Of a DNA stretch of 64,000 nt, positions 16,498 through 27,100 are shown piece after piece. Source of the DNA: Catellatospora sichuanensis (lineage in GTDB: Bacteria > Actinomycetota > Actinomycetes > Mycobacteriales > Micromonosporaceae); the NCBI RefSeq assembly GCF_007483665.1, contig NZ_ML660183.1, positions 1 through 64,000 of the forward strand. Direction: 5' to 3'. Every line of letters starts with the position of its first letter. Within the stretch, counting starts at the first letter, position 1. The notes beneath the pieces are model-generated. The model saw only the letters and a program-made list of their open reading frames with translations, did not search any database and had not been told where the DNA came from. The translations under genes were made by a program, and so were the position numbers.

Positions 16498-17555
16498 AGA
16501 AGGCCGCTGGAGTTCGCGTCTTCGACTGTCCGCCCCTCGCCCCCTCCCTGTGCGAGTGGGTGGCTTTCGTCCGCATAGGCAGCGAGCGCGGTCGCGACTT
16601 CGTACACGTCTGCTCTGACATAGGTTGCGGTGCTGCCGACGTTTCGGTAGTCGTTGTGGCCGGCGTAGGCGCGGGCTACGGCGTAACCGAAGGTTCGTTC
16701 GACCCACGTGAGGGTGGTGTAGCGAAGCCAGTGGGTGCTGACCTGCTGGGCGGCCACCCAGGGGACGTACTTGCCGATGCGCGCCCACAGGACGTCGTAT
16801 CGACGGCGGGTGATTGGCTGCCCGTTTCGATTTCGCAGGAGGTGGTCCAGAGCCTGTTCCACTCCCCTGCCAGCAGCATGTTCGAGCAGTCGAGTCATCA
16901 GGGTAGGCGTCACTGGCTGCCATCGCTCGGTGCCGCCCTTTTCGCGTAGCCGGAGAAGGCACCATTCTTCATCAAGGTCACAGCGGCGCAGGACCAGTGC
17001 CGCGCCGCGGCGGCATGCGGTCTGCCGGTGCAGATCGAGTAGGAGTGTGTCAAGGTCGGGGTCGTGGCCGGTTTGATCTGCTGCATGCCAGATCTGCTCG
17101 ACCTGTTCGGCATGAAGAGCACGTCGCAAGCTCGGGGCACGCAGCGGTTTGGCGACCTTGGCGGCAGGATTGTGTTGTTGTGGTAATACTCCATCAGCTA
17201 CCGCGAATCTGTAGAGACATCGCAGAGCCCCGATGAGGTGTTCCGCAGCCGCTCGTCCGCCTCTAGCGTTGCGCCTTTGGACAACACGGTTCTTCATCTG
17301 CTCGGCGAAGGATGCGATCTCCACCGCGGTCAGATCGTCGATTCGCCGGTGTCCCCACTCTGCCCGTACGCGGTTCCAGTAGGTCTCGTATACGGTCAGC
17401 GTTCCTATACTCACGGCCTGGGACACGTGGTCGATGTACTCATCGAATGTCGGCGCGATGGTACCGATCAGCTGCTCGGGCTTTACTCCTAGCCGTGCCA
17501 GGAGGAAGCGCGCTGCTGCAAGCTCATCCATGGGCAGATTCATGGTGACGCTCAT
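16437..17555 (-). CDS. Tyrosine recombinase/integrase
   Basis: A 372-residue site-specific recombinase. An N-terminal core-binding domain ('TPTFDEYIDHVSQ'-like start through 'LRCLYRFAV') precedes the catalytic domain. Catalytic residues visible are Arg in TACRRGAAL (about 182), Lys in REKGG (206), H275xxR278 in STHWLRYTT, H300 in 'AGHND' and Tyr312 in GSTATYVRAD. The set is complete, so it should be active. It starts at ATG 17555 with an ATGA overlap with the AbrB-like gene. It probably moved an integrative element; att sites were not identified. Confidence 0.88.
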   Translation of the reverse strand: MSVTMNLPMDELAAARFLLARLGVKPEQLIGTIAPTFDEYIDHVSQAVSIGTLTVYETYWNRVRAEWGHRRIDDLTAVEIASFAEQMKNRVVQRRNARGGRAAAEHLIGALRCLYRFAVADGVLPQQHNPAAKVAKPLRAPSLRRALHAEQVEQIWHAADQTGHDPDLDTLLLDLHRQTACRRGAALVLRRCDLDEEWCLLRLREKGGTERWQPVTPTLMTRLLEHAAGRGVEQALDHLLRNRNGQPITRRRYDVLWARIGKYVPWVAAQQVSTHWLRYTTLTWVERTFGYAVARAYAGHNDYRNVGSTATYVRADVYEVATALAAYADESHPLAQGGGEGRTVEDANSSGLLYRPFAGLGSEMLRVSNTGE

Positions 17556-18004
17556 GAGATCGGCTGCGCCGTCAAGGCGTCCGAGTATGCCTGCAACACG
17601 CTGCCGGCCACAGGCAGCGTGTACATCACGATCACATCCCTGTCGCGCATAGCCGCCAGGAAAAGCCGGTCACCGGCGTGAAGCTGCATACGGCGACGGA
17701 TCGGCGCCGACAGCCTCAGGTGGCCCTGCCCAGTAATCGCGTGGTAGCCGCGGGGGCGGACAACTATCAATCCCGAACGGCAATCTGCCGTGACGGAGAC
17801 GGGTAGGTTTGCCGGCCAGTTCATAAACCTGACTGGTGTTTGGTCCGCAACACGCCCACTGGCATCGATGCTCGATATCGCGTAGCGACGTGAAGGGTGG
17901 TCTCCCTGCTGCTGCGCTCGAGTCGGCACGCATACGGTCCTGCGAGAGTCTTCAGACTCAGGTGCGCTGTAACAAATGCAGCTCCGGGCTGCAACCGTTT
18001 CCAT
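17552..18004 (-). CDS. AbrB/SpoVT-like DNA-binding protein
   Basis: A 150-residue protein started at ATG 18004 behind a clean GGAGGAG site six bases upstream. The C-terminal half contains 'GQGHLRLSAPIRRRMQLHAGDRLFLAA', the swapped-hairpin AbrB/MazE pattern (G-x-hydrophobic-x-hydrophobic-P-x-x-h-R-x-x-h-x-h-x-x-GD). The N-terminal ~45 residues are low in complexity, and 'ISSIDASGRVADQTPVRFMNW' begins the conserved part. It overlaps the integrase start by ATGA, so it is probably a regulator or directionality-type partner of the recombinase. DNA binding is inferred from the fold. Confidence 0.7.
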   Translation of the reverse strand: METVAARSCICYSAPESEDSRRTVCVPTRAQQQGDHPSRRYAISSIDASGRVADQTPVRFMNWPANLPVSVTADCRSGLIVVRPRGYHAITGQGHLRLSAPIRRRMQLHAGDRLFLAAMRDRDVIVMYTLPVAGSVLQAYSDALTAQPIS

Positions 18005-18577
18005 GTAACTCCTCCAGGTAGCTGCGGAACGACAGCGATCTAGGGTCCCCTCGACGAGGCAATTCTGATCGGGTGCAATGCGAATGTGCCAGCGTCGGGC
18101 TCGGTTTCATCCACTCGATTGACGTCAGGAACCGACCGCAGTGGAGCGCGACGGGCTGCAACTAGATCCTGAGCCGCCATGCGCCTTTGTCGCTGGCCAT
18201 GATCGATTGTGCGAGCCCCACATACGCCCCAACCGCTGCGAACGTCATCCCTACCAGCTCCGAGCAGCACCCCTAACGAACCAGGCTGGCCACGGATTCA
18301 GTCAAGCGCTGATCAAGGCAATGCTGCTCTGCGAGTCGCACGCGGACCACCATTCGCTGATGGTTCTGCCCGACCACGACCGCTACCGACGACCTGACCC
18401 ACCCCGCCAGCGGCAGCCGGAGTCCACGTCGTCCTCCTGCGGCCCGAGGGTGTTCTGCAAACGGCGACGTGGACACCGTGACCATAAGGCCGACACACGA
18501 CGCCTACGACGGAACGCTCCGTCAGCTGTGACCGTCAATGTCCGTTTCGGACCAGAACCGACAAGGCACGTCTCCGG
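18005..18577. other. Intergenic region without supported genes
   Basis: About 570 bp between two divergent genes. Open frames exist, including an upstream extension of the helicase frame, but they are Arg/Pro/His-rich with no ribosome-binding sites or motifs, and I treat them as non-coding. It contains the promoters of both neighbours. Confidence 0.45.
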
Positions 18578-18590
18578 TACAGTCCCGGGC
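18578..18590 (+). promoter_or_regulatory. Probable leaderless promoter (-10 element)
   Basis: TACAGT at 18578-18583 lies seven bases before ATG 18591, with no ribosome-binding site between them. That spacing puts transcription start at or next to the A of ATG, the usual arrangement for leaderless actinobacterial genes. No good -35 box was found. Confidence 0.4.
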
Positions 18591-21557
18591 ATGCCTCAGG
18601 CAGACGTCACCAGGGCAAAGGCCATTCTCGACGCCGTGCTTATGGTATTCGAGACATGGATCGGGGAGGACGACGCGAACACGTCCCTGGCCAAGGGACT
18701 GATGACGTCCGTAGAGCACGACCACGCTGTAGCAACAGCCGGCGCGATCCGCGCGACCGCGATCCGACTCCTCGGCGAACTCATGCCGGCAAGTGCATAC
18801 ACCGCCCTTCTCGCCGGCCTGGAGAGCCTATTCCCGCGGTCGCACGAACCCGTAGGTGAGACATCCGGCCGCTGGCGCGATCCCGACCAGCGAACCGTGG
18901 CCGCACACAGCCTGTTGAAGTCGGCCGCCGCGGCACAGCGCCGCGCCGAACGAACCGCCGACCACGCACGTCGCACGCGGACCGCCGCCGCCCAGGCAAT
19001 GTTGAACTCGACCGCCGAGAAGGCGGCACGGCTGGCAGCGCAGGAAGCGCAGCGAAAGGCAGACGCAGAGGCCCAGGAACGACGACTCGCCGAACAGGCA
19101 GCAGCGGTGAAACGCTTCCGGTGCCAGGCAGACCAGGTGTTCGCCGAGGACTTCCTTGGCGCCGACATGTGGTTTCGCGCCCTGGATACCGGTGGCCACG
19201 TTACCGCGGACGACTTCGACCGCTGGCGGGCTGAGTTTGTCCAAGCCTGGGCGCGGGAGGTCCTCAACGACCACCAACTTGACCTCGATCAGGCGCGCGC
19301 CGTCGCCCAGACCTCCCGGGACTTGCGGCTCGTCGCACGTGCCGGCAGCGGGAAGACGCGGACGATCGTGACCCGCGCGCTGTTCCTCCAACTGCACTGC
19401 CGGGTCGACGCCGGCGCGATCATGCTCGTGGCTTTCAACCGCAAGGCCGTCGCCGAAATCAGCGACCGCATCCGTCGAGGACTGCCCCAAGGCTCGGCGA
19501 CACCTCACGTCGTCACGTTTCACGCCCTGGCGTATGCGCTGTTGCGCCCGCAGGAGGATCTCGTGTTCGACGACGCGGACGCCGAGTCACTCGCCCAATC
19601 CCGCAAGATCCAAGCTGTGGTCGACGACTTCCTCATCGAGCGAACACCCGAGGTCCGGCGTGCGATGCTCGGGCACTTCAAGGACGACTGGAAGGCAATC
19701 CAGCGGCGCGGCCTCAACTTGGACCGCGACGCATTCTTCCAGAACCGCGCCGAGGCGACGAAAGTGACACTCCGCGGCGAGTACGTGAAGTCGCGCGGCG
19801 AACGTCTGATCGCGAACACACTCTTCGAGCACGACGTCGAGTACAAGTACGAACGCACCTTCGCACGAGCAGACTTCAACTACCGTCCCGACTTCACGAT
19901 TCTCGTTGCGGGCGAGGCGCGTGTCGTGATCGAGTACTTCGGTGTCACCGGCGACCCCGCCTACCTCGCGAACGCCGAGAAGAAGCGGTGCTTCTGGGCC
20001 GATCAGCGCGACTTGACGTTCTTGGAGTACACACCTTCCGACATCGCTTCGACCGACGAGCATGCGTTCCAGAACCGACTGCTCGAACAACTGCAGCTCG
20101 CAGGGGTCCCTCATCGTCGCCTGAGCGAGGACGAGATCTGGCAGCGGGTTCACTCACGGGCCGTGGACACGTTCAGTAAGACGGTGTGCCGGTTCGTCGA
20201 CCGTGCGAGGCAGCTAAACCTGACCGCCGACGACCTGCGGGACCGGACCGCCGAGCTCGACGCCGACGAGAGCGTGACCGACTTCCTCACACTCGCCGCC
20301 GATGTATACGAGCAGTACCTGGCACGAGCCTCGGACGAGGGTTACGAGGACTTCACCGGAATCGTCTGGCGAGCCGCTGCGCAGGTCCGCGCCGGCGCGA
20401 CGGAATGGGTCCGGGCCGGTGGATCCGAGCACGGCGACCTGCGGAGTCTCAGGTTCCTGCACATCGACGAATTTCAGGACTTCTCCCAGATGTTCATGGA
20501 GTTCGTCTTGGCGATCCGCAGTCAGAGTCCCGAGGCCTCGCTCTGCTGCGTCGGCGACGACTGGCAGGCGATCAACGGTTTCGCCGGGGCCGACCTCCGA
20601 ATCTTCCATATGTTCGAGGAGGAGTTCCCCGGCTCGACGACGCATCAGCTCGCGACCAATTACCGGTCGCCCCGCCGCGTCGTCTCGGCGGGCAACACCG
20701 TGATGGCCGGTGTCGGCACACCCGCACGGGCAGCAAGAGAGGACGAGGGTGCGGTACGGATCGCCCGACTGGACTCTTTCCGCCCGACGCCCACCGAGCG
20801 CGATCGGTTCCCCGGCGATGCGGCGACGCCGGCGCTGCTACGACTCGTCAAGCACGCACTCGACGGTACTCGGGGCAACGTGGTCGTCCTGTTCCGAGGC
20901 AACACCGTGCCCTGGTTCACCGACGCCAGACAAGGCGCCTTCGTCGGCAAGCTCGAGCGGTACCAGCGCCACATACGCAAGCATTTCGGCGATGACGAGG
21001 CCAAGCGCATCGAGGTGACCACGTCGCACAAGTACAAGGGTCGAGAGGCATACTCCGTCATTGTCGCCGGCGCGGATAGCAAAAACTATCCGCTCGTCCA
21101 CCACACGGCCGCACTCTTCGAGGTCTTCGGCGACACCGTCGATCGGCTGGTCGATGCAGAGCGACGTCTCTTCTACGTCGCAACGACACGAGCGCAGGCA
21201 TCATTGTGCTATCTGGTGACCGCAGAGCAGGCGTCGCCGTTCCTACCAGCCGTCGTGGCCAACGCTGAGACGGTCGTGTGGGCCGATCTGCCGGCAGCCG
21301 TGTCCCTGCCGACGTCGATGGTCGTGATCCGGATCTACGACGCCTACGACATCAAGGAGACCCTCAAGGATCCCTATGGCTTCAGGTTCGACAGGGATAC
21401 GGAGACCTGGTATAAGTACCGTCCGGCTAAGGACTTCGACTTTCCGTCAATCCGCCGACTACTTTCCTTCATCGGTCCACGCCTGATCGAGGTCAGGAAC
21501 GACTCGAACCAACTGCTTCATCAGGCGGGAACCCGGATCTCACGCGCGGCCTTCTGA
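18591..21557 (+). CDS. UvrD-family helicase with embedded nuclease domain
   Basis: A 988-residue protein; the frame opens at 18141 but coding character starts at ATG 18591 (MPQADVTRAK). Residues 105-180 are an Ala/Arg/Glu-rich coiled coil. Helicase motifs: Walker A ARAGSGKT (249-256), motif Ia 'MLVAFNRKAVAEI', motif II HIDEFQDF, motif III VGDDWQAINGFAGAD, and a C-terminal 'YVATTRAQASL' (motif VI). Between motifs Ia and II an inserted PD-(D/E)XK-like domain shows SRGE (E404), YRPDFTIL (432-439) and VVIEYFG (445-451). Helicase IV-like enzymes carry a comparable insert. It is a stand-alone gene; DNA processing in repair or phage defence is likely. The helicase is firm, the nuclease insert probable. 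Confidence 0.85.
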   Translation: MPQADVTRAKAILDAVLMVFETWIGEDDANTSLAKGLMTSVEHDHAVATAGAIRATAIRLLGELMPASAYTALLAGLESLFPRSHEPVGETSGRWRDPDQRTVAAHSLLKSAAAAQRRAERTADHARRTRTAAAQAMLNSTAEKAARLAAQEAQRKADAEAQERRLAEQAAAVKRFRCQADQVFAEDFLGADMWFRALDTGGHVTADDFDRWRAEFVQAWAREVLNDHQLDLDQARAVAQTSRDLRLVARAGSGKTRTIVTRALFLQLHCRVDAGAIMLVAFNRKAVAEISDRIRRGLPQGSATPHVVTFHALAYALLRPQEDLVFDDADAESLAQSRKIQAVVDDFLIERTPEVRRAMLGHFKDDWKAIQRRGLNLDRDAFFQNRAEATKVTLRGEYVKSRGERLIANTLFEHDVEYKYERTFARADFNYRPDFTILVAGEARVVIEYFGVTGDPAYLANAEKKRCFWADQRDLTFLEYTPSDIASTDEHAFQNRLLEQLQLAGVPHRRLSEDEIWQRVHSRAVDTFSKTVCRFVDRARQLNLTADDLRDRTAELDADESVTDFLTLAADVYEQYLARASDEGYEDFTGIVWRAAAQVRAGATEWVRAGGSEHGDLRSLRFLHIDEFQDFSQMFMEFVLAIRSQSPEASLCCVGDDWQAINGFAGADLRIFHMFEEEFPGSTTHQLATNYRSPRRVVSAGNTVMAGVGTPARAAREDEGAVRIARLDSFRPTPTERDRFPGDAATPALLRLVKHALDGTRGNVVVLFRGNTVPWFTDARQGAFVGKLERYQRHIRKHFGDDEAKRIEVTTSHKYKGREAYSVIVAGADSKNYPLVHHTAALFEVFGDTVDRLVDAERRLFYVATTRAQASLCYLVTAEQASPFLPAVVANAETVVWADLPAAVSLPTSMVVIRIYDAYDIKETLKDPYGFRFDRDTETWYKYRPAKDFDFPSIRRLLSFIGPRLIEVRNDSNQLLHQAGTRISRAAF

Positions 21558-21682
21558 GCAGACCCTTCCGCCGCCGTCACACCGGCCTCGCCACCGCGAC
21601 GCCTCCGATCCTAGCTGCCTGTCGTTCAACTTCGGCCGGAGCGGCGGGTACGCCCCAGGCGGCGAGGACTCCGGTGGGTGAT

Positions 21683-22164
21683 CCTGCGGGCGCGGCTGAC
21701 GCCTTGGCAGTTCCAGGTGTTCAACCTGCTGTTCATCACGGTGTAAAAGAACATCATCCTGCTGCTGATCAGCCGTCCGCGTACACGGCGCTGATCCGCC
21801 CGCGGCCCTTCGGGGCGCTGGACGCCATGGTCGCGGTGGTGTTCCTGGAGTGGCTCGCCGGGGAGACCGTCGCCGACCAGCAGCAATGGAACTTCCACCG
21901 GCGCAAGAGCGCGGCGATCGCGAGCGGTCGCGAGTCCGAGTCGCGGTTCGCGCGCACGGGCCTGTTCCGGCACCCGCGCCACCCCAACCACTTGTGATGG
22001 CAGGCGCAGTGGCGGGTGGTGTTCGGCTTCGGCGTGGTCGCTGCCGGTTCGGTGACTCAGTGGACGGTTCTGGATGCGGTCCTGCCTACCGCACTGTTCG
22101 TCGGCTAGACGATCTTTGCGGAGAGCCTCACCCGCTCCCGCTACCCTGAGTACGCCGACACCGG
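21683..22164 (+). pseudogene. DUF1295 membrane protein pseudogene
   Basis: Translation across several interruptions recovers a DUF1295/steroid-reductase-like membrane protein: 'PWQFQVFNLLFIT', a stop, 'KNIILLLI', a shift of frame, then 'GETVADQQQWNFHRRK' and 'RTGLFRHPRHPNHL', a TGA, 'WQAQWRVVFGFGVVAAG', a TAG, and 'TIFAESLTRSRYPEYA'. Intact members read GLFRxxRHPNxxxEQxQW and STIFTExIxxxKYPEY. At least three stops and one frameshift are present, so the gene is dead. The flanks (21558-21682, 22165-22264) hold nothing else recognisable. Confidence 0.75.
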
Positions 22165-22264
22165 GCGGTCACCTCGCCGATCGTGTCCTGGCCGCCGCGA
22201 CGCGGCTCGCACGTGCCCCCGCCTCACGGCGTGGGCATGTGCGAGTCGGTGACCCGCGACGCGG

Positions 22265-24151
22265 TCAGGAGGCCTCACCGAGCGGGCGGTGGCGCGTGTA
22301 GGCCGAGGTGAGCGTCGCACGGGCCGTCATGAGCTCGGCACGGCGTGCTTCGACGGCCGCCGTCTCGCTCTCCAGCGGTGCGGCCAGGCGCAGCGCCTCA
22401 CGTACCGCCGTGACCGATTCTGCCCACGGCACGCCGGGGCCCTCGATCATGAGCCGCTCAGCGATCTCGGGAGCACGGGCGGCGATCTGCTGGGTCAGCT
22501 CCTCGCGCTTGCGCTGCTGCTCCCGGCCGAGCTGCTCGCCTTTGTGTTCGCTGATGCCCAGACGGGTCAGCGAGAGCAGGACCGGTGCCGCCTCACCGAC
22601 CGCCGATATCCAGCGCAGCTGCTTGGCGAGCTTGGCGGCGTGCGTCGGGCTGTTCACCCCGCCGGGCTGACGCAGGAACTCGACGAGCTTGCGGGTGGGA
22701 CCGTCGTTCTTCAGTTTCGCGAGTTGTCCGGCCGCCGCGTCGCTGGTGAGCACGTCGGTTTGGTTCAGCAGTCTCAGTGTGTCCTTGGCGGTCTCCGGAT
22801 TGAGCGCCGCCACCAGCGCGTCGTACTCGCCTAGAGTTCGGCGGGCGGTCTCCGGCGTCATCTCAGCGCCCGCCTCATAGATTTTGCCTAGTATCGTCTT
22901 GGCGTTGTTCGCCAGCAGGTCGACCGCCTGCATCCGCCGGTCGGGGCCGGGTTCGGCGCCCGCCGCCGGCGTGTGGCGCTGGGCCAGCAGTTCGTTCACC
23001 GTGCCACGCAGGTAATCGGTCGGTAGCTGGACCTGGGTCCAGCTCTGCAGTTCGACCTCGGCCCGGCGCGTCAGATCCACCAGGATCTTGTTCGACTGTG
23101 CCAGCCATGCCTCGACGTGCTGTCCGATGCGGCGAACGGCCTCGTCGGCCAAGGCGTTCTGGTCCTCTTCGACCGAGACGCGCGCCACTGCGTTCAGCTC
23201 GCGTCCGATGAGGGTCTGCAGCCGCGCGCGGGCGCTCGCGTCGACGGTGTCCAGTTCGTGGCGCAACGCCGCCAGCTGGTCGGTCAGCGCCCGGCGCCCG
23301 TCCAGTTCGGCGGTCAGCCGCTCGATCTCGGTGCCGGCCTGTGTGATCGCGACGTCGGCCAGGTGCCGCCAGTGGCGTCCTGCCGCAGCGGTGCGCAGCT
23401 GCGCCCTGCGAGCGGACAGGCCTGCCAGGGCCGAACCGAGCGCACTCACGCCGTCCCAAGCGCGGGAGCGGTCGTACGCGGCCAGCTGGGGCTGCGCGCG
23501 GCGGGCCTGCGCCCCGCTGCTGTCCGCGGCGACGACGACGATCTCGGGCAGGGCACGCCCGGGCAACGCTCGCTGCAGGGCGCTGTGCAACTGCCCCCGC
23601 TTGCGTTCGCACAGTTGCCGGTAGCCCTCCGGGTCGTCGACCGGGTCCGTGCCCATGGTGTCGCCCCGGGCGATCACCAGCAGAAGCGCTCCCGGCGGGA
23701 ACACCGCGTCGCCTGCCGCGGCGAGAAACGTCCCTTCCACCAGTGCGGCGGCCCGCTCGACGTCGGTGAGCACCAGTTGCGGCCCGATCAGCAGCACCAG
23801 CGCGTCGGTGAGGTCGATGGCTTGCGCCGCGGCCGTGTCATGGCTGTCCTCTCCGCTGTCCAGCCCGGGGGTGTCCACATAGGTGAGACCGTCTACGGTC
23901 ACCGCCTCGGCCAGGAACGTCTCGCGACGCGCGCTGGCGGTCAGCCAGCCGGGCACGGTCGCCCCGGCATCCACCAGCAACCGCTTGAGCAGGCTGGACT
24001 TTCCGGTGTTGTACGGTCCGGCGACGGTGATCCGCACCGACGGGGTGGCTGCGAACTCCTGCCACCGGCCGTGCCACCGATCGACCGTGGCGGAACCGAG
24101 GACGATCGCCGCCGCCGCGGTCACCTCCGACGGCGCCCATTTGTCAGACAT
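22265..24151 (-). CDS. Dynamin-like GTPase
   Basis: A 628-residue large GTPase. G1 is GPYNTGKSS (45-53) and G3 VDTPG (92-96). A long helical C-terminal region with many Ala/Arg/Glu/Gln follows, as in dynamin-like proteins. It starts at ATG 24151, overlapping the upstream GTPase gene by 8 bp, so the two are made together and may act as a hetero-oligomer. No transmembrane segment was seen. Bacterial dynamin-like pairs remodel membranes, and some contribute to phage tolerance or vesicle formation; which applies here is unknown. Confidence 0.8.
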   Translation of the reverse strand: MSDKWAPSEVTAAAAIVLGSATVDRWHGRWQEFAATPSVRITVAGPYNTGKSSLLKRLLVDAGATVPGWLTASARRETFLAEAVTVDGLTYVDTPGLDSGEDSHDTAAAQAIDLTDALVLLIGPQLVLTDVERAAALVEGTFLAAAGDAVFPPGALLLVIARGDTMGTDPVDDPEGYRQLCERKRGQLHSALQRALPGRALPEIVVVAADSSGAQARRAQPQLAAYDRSRAWDGVSALGSALAGLSARRAQLRTAAAGRHWRHLADVAITQAGTEIERLTAELDGRRALTDQLAALRHELDTVDASARARLQTLIGRELNAVARVSVEEDQNALADEAVRRIGQHVEAWLAQSNKILVDLTRRAEVELQSWTQVQLPTDYLRGTVNELLAQRHTPAAGAEPGPDRRMQAVDLLANNAKTILGKIYEAGAEMTPETARRTLGEYDALVAALNPETAKDTLRLLNQTDVLTSDAAAGQLAKLKNDGPTRKLVEFLRQPGGVNSPTHAAKLAKQLRWISAVGEAAPVLLSLTRLGISEHKGEQLGREQQRKREELTQQIAARAPEIAERLMIEGPGVPWAESVTAVREALRLAAPLESETAAVEARRAELMTARATLTSAYTRHRPLGEAS

Positions 24152-27100
24152 CGATGCTGCTCCCCTTGGTCAGATGGGCGGCGGCGGACTCCGCCGCCGC
24201 GGCGTACCGGTCGGCGCGGGTCTGCGCTTCGGCGAGGTCCCGCTGGTCACGCTGGCCTTCGCCACGTAGGTCGGCGGCGAGTTCTACGAGTGCGGCGCGC
24301 TGGGTGCCCAGCTCGGCGAGCTGCGGGTCGGAGTCGACGATCCCGTTGGCGGTGAGGTCGACGGCTTCCCGCAGTTCCCTGCGTCCCTTCTCTCGGTCCT
24401 TGGCGGACTTGCCCTCCTCCATCCAGCTGTAACCGAGGTCGGCAACGGTCGTCACGACCCCCACGTACGGCGTGACCTTGACGACGCGGCCCAGGAAGGT
24501 CGCGAATCGGCCCACCTTGACCACGTTCGATGCCGCCTTGGCGATCCGGCCGACCACCGCCGACAGCCGGTTCAGATCGCTGAGCTGGAAGAGCGCGCCG
24601 TGGCGGCCGAGGAACCCGGCCGAGACGGCGGCCTGCGGAGTCTCGAACGCCGCTCGGAAGTCCGCCTGCCCGGTACGCCGGTCGACGACGGCCGCGGTGG
24701 CCAGGCCCCATGCCTCGACAGCGCCGCTGGTGGCGGTGCGCCACTCGTCGATGACCTGTCGGGCCTCCGGGTGGGTGTCCAGTTCTTTGATCATTTTCTG
24801 GACACTGGCCTTGCGCTCGGGCGTGGTGGCCTGTTCCCAGTCCATGAGCAGGCGTTCCACCAGGTCGTTCAGGCTCGCCGACAAGGCCACGCGTCGCTGC
24901 GCCGCGAGCACGTCGGCCGCGTCGGCCCGCTGCTCGGCGTCGGCCGCCAGCACGGCGCGCTGCTCGGCGCGGGCGGAGATCGCCGCCAGCTGCGCCTGTG
25001 CCTCCTGCCGCAGGGCGGTGAACCGGGCCACGCCCAGGTGCAGCACCGCGGCGTCGGTGCCGTTGGCCGCCAGGGCGGCGCGGCTCTCACGCAGCACCTC
25101 GACCAGCTCGGCGAACCCGTCCCAGTCCTGGCCGCCGCGGGCGTAACGGAACGGGTCGGCGGCCATGCTGACGACCTGCTCGCCGATGCCGCCGGGGTCG
25201 GCGCCGCCCGCTGCCATGAGCTTGACCAGTTCACCGGAAAGTTCCAGCTCCCTTCGGCGGCAGCGGGCGGCGAAGGCCACCGGCGCGTCCACGGGGTCGA
25301 TGCCGATCTCGTCGACCCGGTGGATCACGAACAGGCAGCGACCGGGTTGCGCGCTGATCCCGGCCCCGGGGTCGCCGAGGAGCAGCGTCTGGAGTTCGGA
25401 GCGGTCGCCGACGGTGATGTTGGGAGTGAACAGGTAGACGATCAGGTCGGCCTGCTCGAGGGCCGCCCGCGCGGCGGTGCGGTGCGCTTCGGTCCCGGAC
25501 TGGAACCCCGGTGTGTCGATGACCGAGTACGACTCCCACGCGTACGCACGGACCTGGTCGGTGGTTGGGACGGCCCCGACGGCCAGACCGTCCGGGACCG
25601 CCGCGCCCGCCTCCCGGAACAACCGCCGTACGAACGAGGTCTTGCCGCTGCTGTAGTCGCCGCACAGCACGATCCGCGGCGGCCTGCCCCCGCTCGCCGC
25701 GGTCAGCTCGCGCAGCACGTCCCGGGCCCGGAAGTCGTCGGAGAGCCCGCTCAGGCCGTCCAGCCACGTGCGAGCAATGCCGGGCGGAGGCGAGCCGGCG
25801 ATCCGGGTGAGCAACGCGCGGGTCCGCGGGCCCACGAGGCGGTGCTCGGCGGGGAACGGCTCGGCGCGAGGGTGGTCGTCGAGGTCGGTGTCGGTGAGGA
25901 AGGCGGGGTCGGCGCACCAGTCCTCCCCGAGCCACACCTCGTGACGGCACTGGCGGTCGTCCATGCCCCAGGTGGCGGCCAGCCGGGCGGCCGTCCGCGC
26001 GGCCAGGGTCCGGGTCGCCCGCTCGGCGGCGAGTTCATCGGCGAGTTCGCGCAGGCGCCCCGTATGCGCCTCGGACCGCCGGCGTAGCGCGTGGACCGCC
26101 AGCCCCGCGTCGATGAGCCCGGTCACCTGCGCGGCGAGCGCATCGACGGTGTGCAGGACCAGCTCGGCGCACAGTTGCCGTTCCCGCTCGTCGAAATGGC
26201 TCTCGATGCCGGCGCGTACCTGCGCCTTCGACGCTGCCCGGGTCTCTTCGGCCTTCTGCGCGGCACGGCGGCGCAGGAACCGGCCGATCACGTCGCCCAG
26301 CAGACCCCCGACCGCACCGGCGACGATGCCGACCGGGCCCAGCAGCACCGCAGCGGCCACCGACCCGATCGCGATCACGGCCGGTACGGCGTACCCGGCG
26401 ACGCGGAGCCTGCGCCCGGCCTTCCCGTCGACACCCAGCGGTTGGCGCGACGCCGCACCGCCAACGAGGTTCATCCGCTGGGCGACGACGTTCAGCCGGT
26501 GCTTGACGTGCTCGGCAAAGGTCTGCCGCACCTCGGTCACCGCGTCGTCGATCGCCTGATGCGGCAGGATCTGCGACAGCAGGGTCTCCGCGTCGGCGAC
26601 CTCCCCGTCGGCCATCAGCCGGTCGACGATGGTCTCGCCTCGGGTTCGCGCCTCGGCGCGTACCGCGCCCAGTTTCGCGCTGACCAGGTTCTCGGCGTAG
26701 AGGCTGATCGAGCCCTGGCCGCCGGGGCTCAGCGGTGCGCCGCGCTCGCGTTCGAGTTCGCGCAGGCGGTGTACGAGGCGGCCGAGGGTGGTGTCGGGGT
26801 TGGCGGCGTCGGGGCCGAGCAGCGCCGGGTCGCCGACCATGAGCAGGATCTGGGTGATTCCCTCCTCGACGGCCGCGGCGGTGCCACCCGCGGTGGCGCC
26901 GAGATCGTGCCAGGTAGCCGCCAATGCATCGGCCTCACCGGCGATCTGCCGCTGCTGCGATCCCAGCCGCAGGGCAACCGCGTGCTCCTGGATGGTCTCA
27001 GTGAGCAGCTGCTCCAGCCGAGGCAGGTTGGACCAGGTGAGCACGGTCGGGGTGTCGAACCGCCGACGCAGCTGGTCGCGGGTCTCGGCGGCGGGTCCCC

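Noticed and set aside
18141..18590. Upstream extension of the helicase frame (150 extra codons)
   Set aside because: It is rich in Arg, Pro and His with no helicase-like content or ribosome-binding site, and a -10-like box sits just before ATG 18591.
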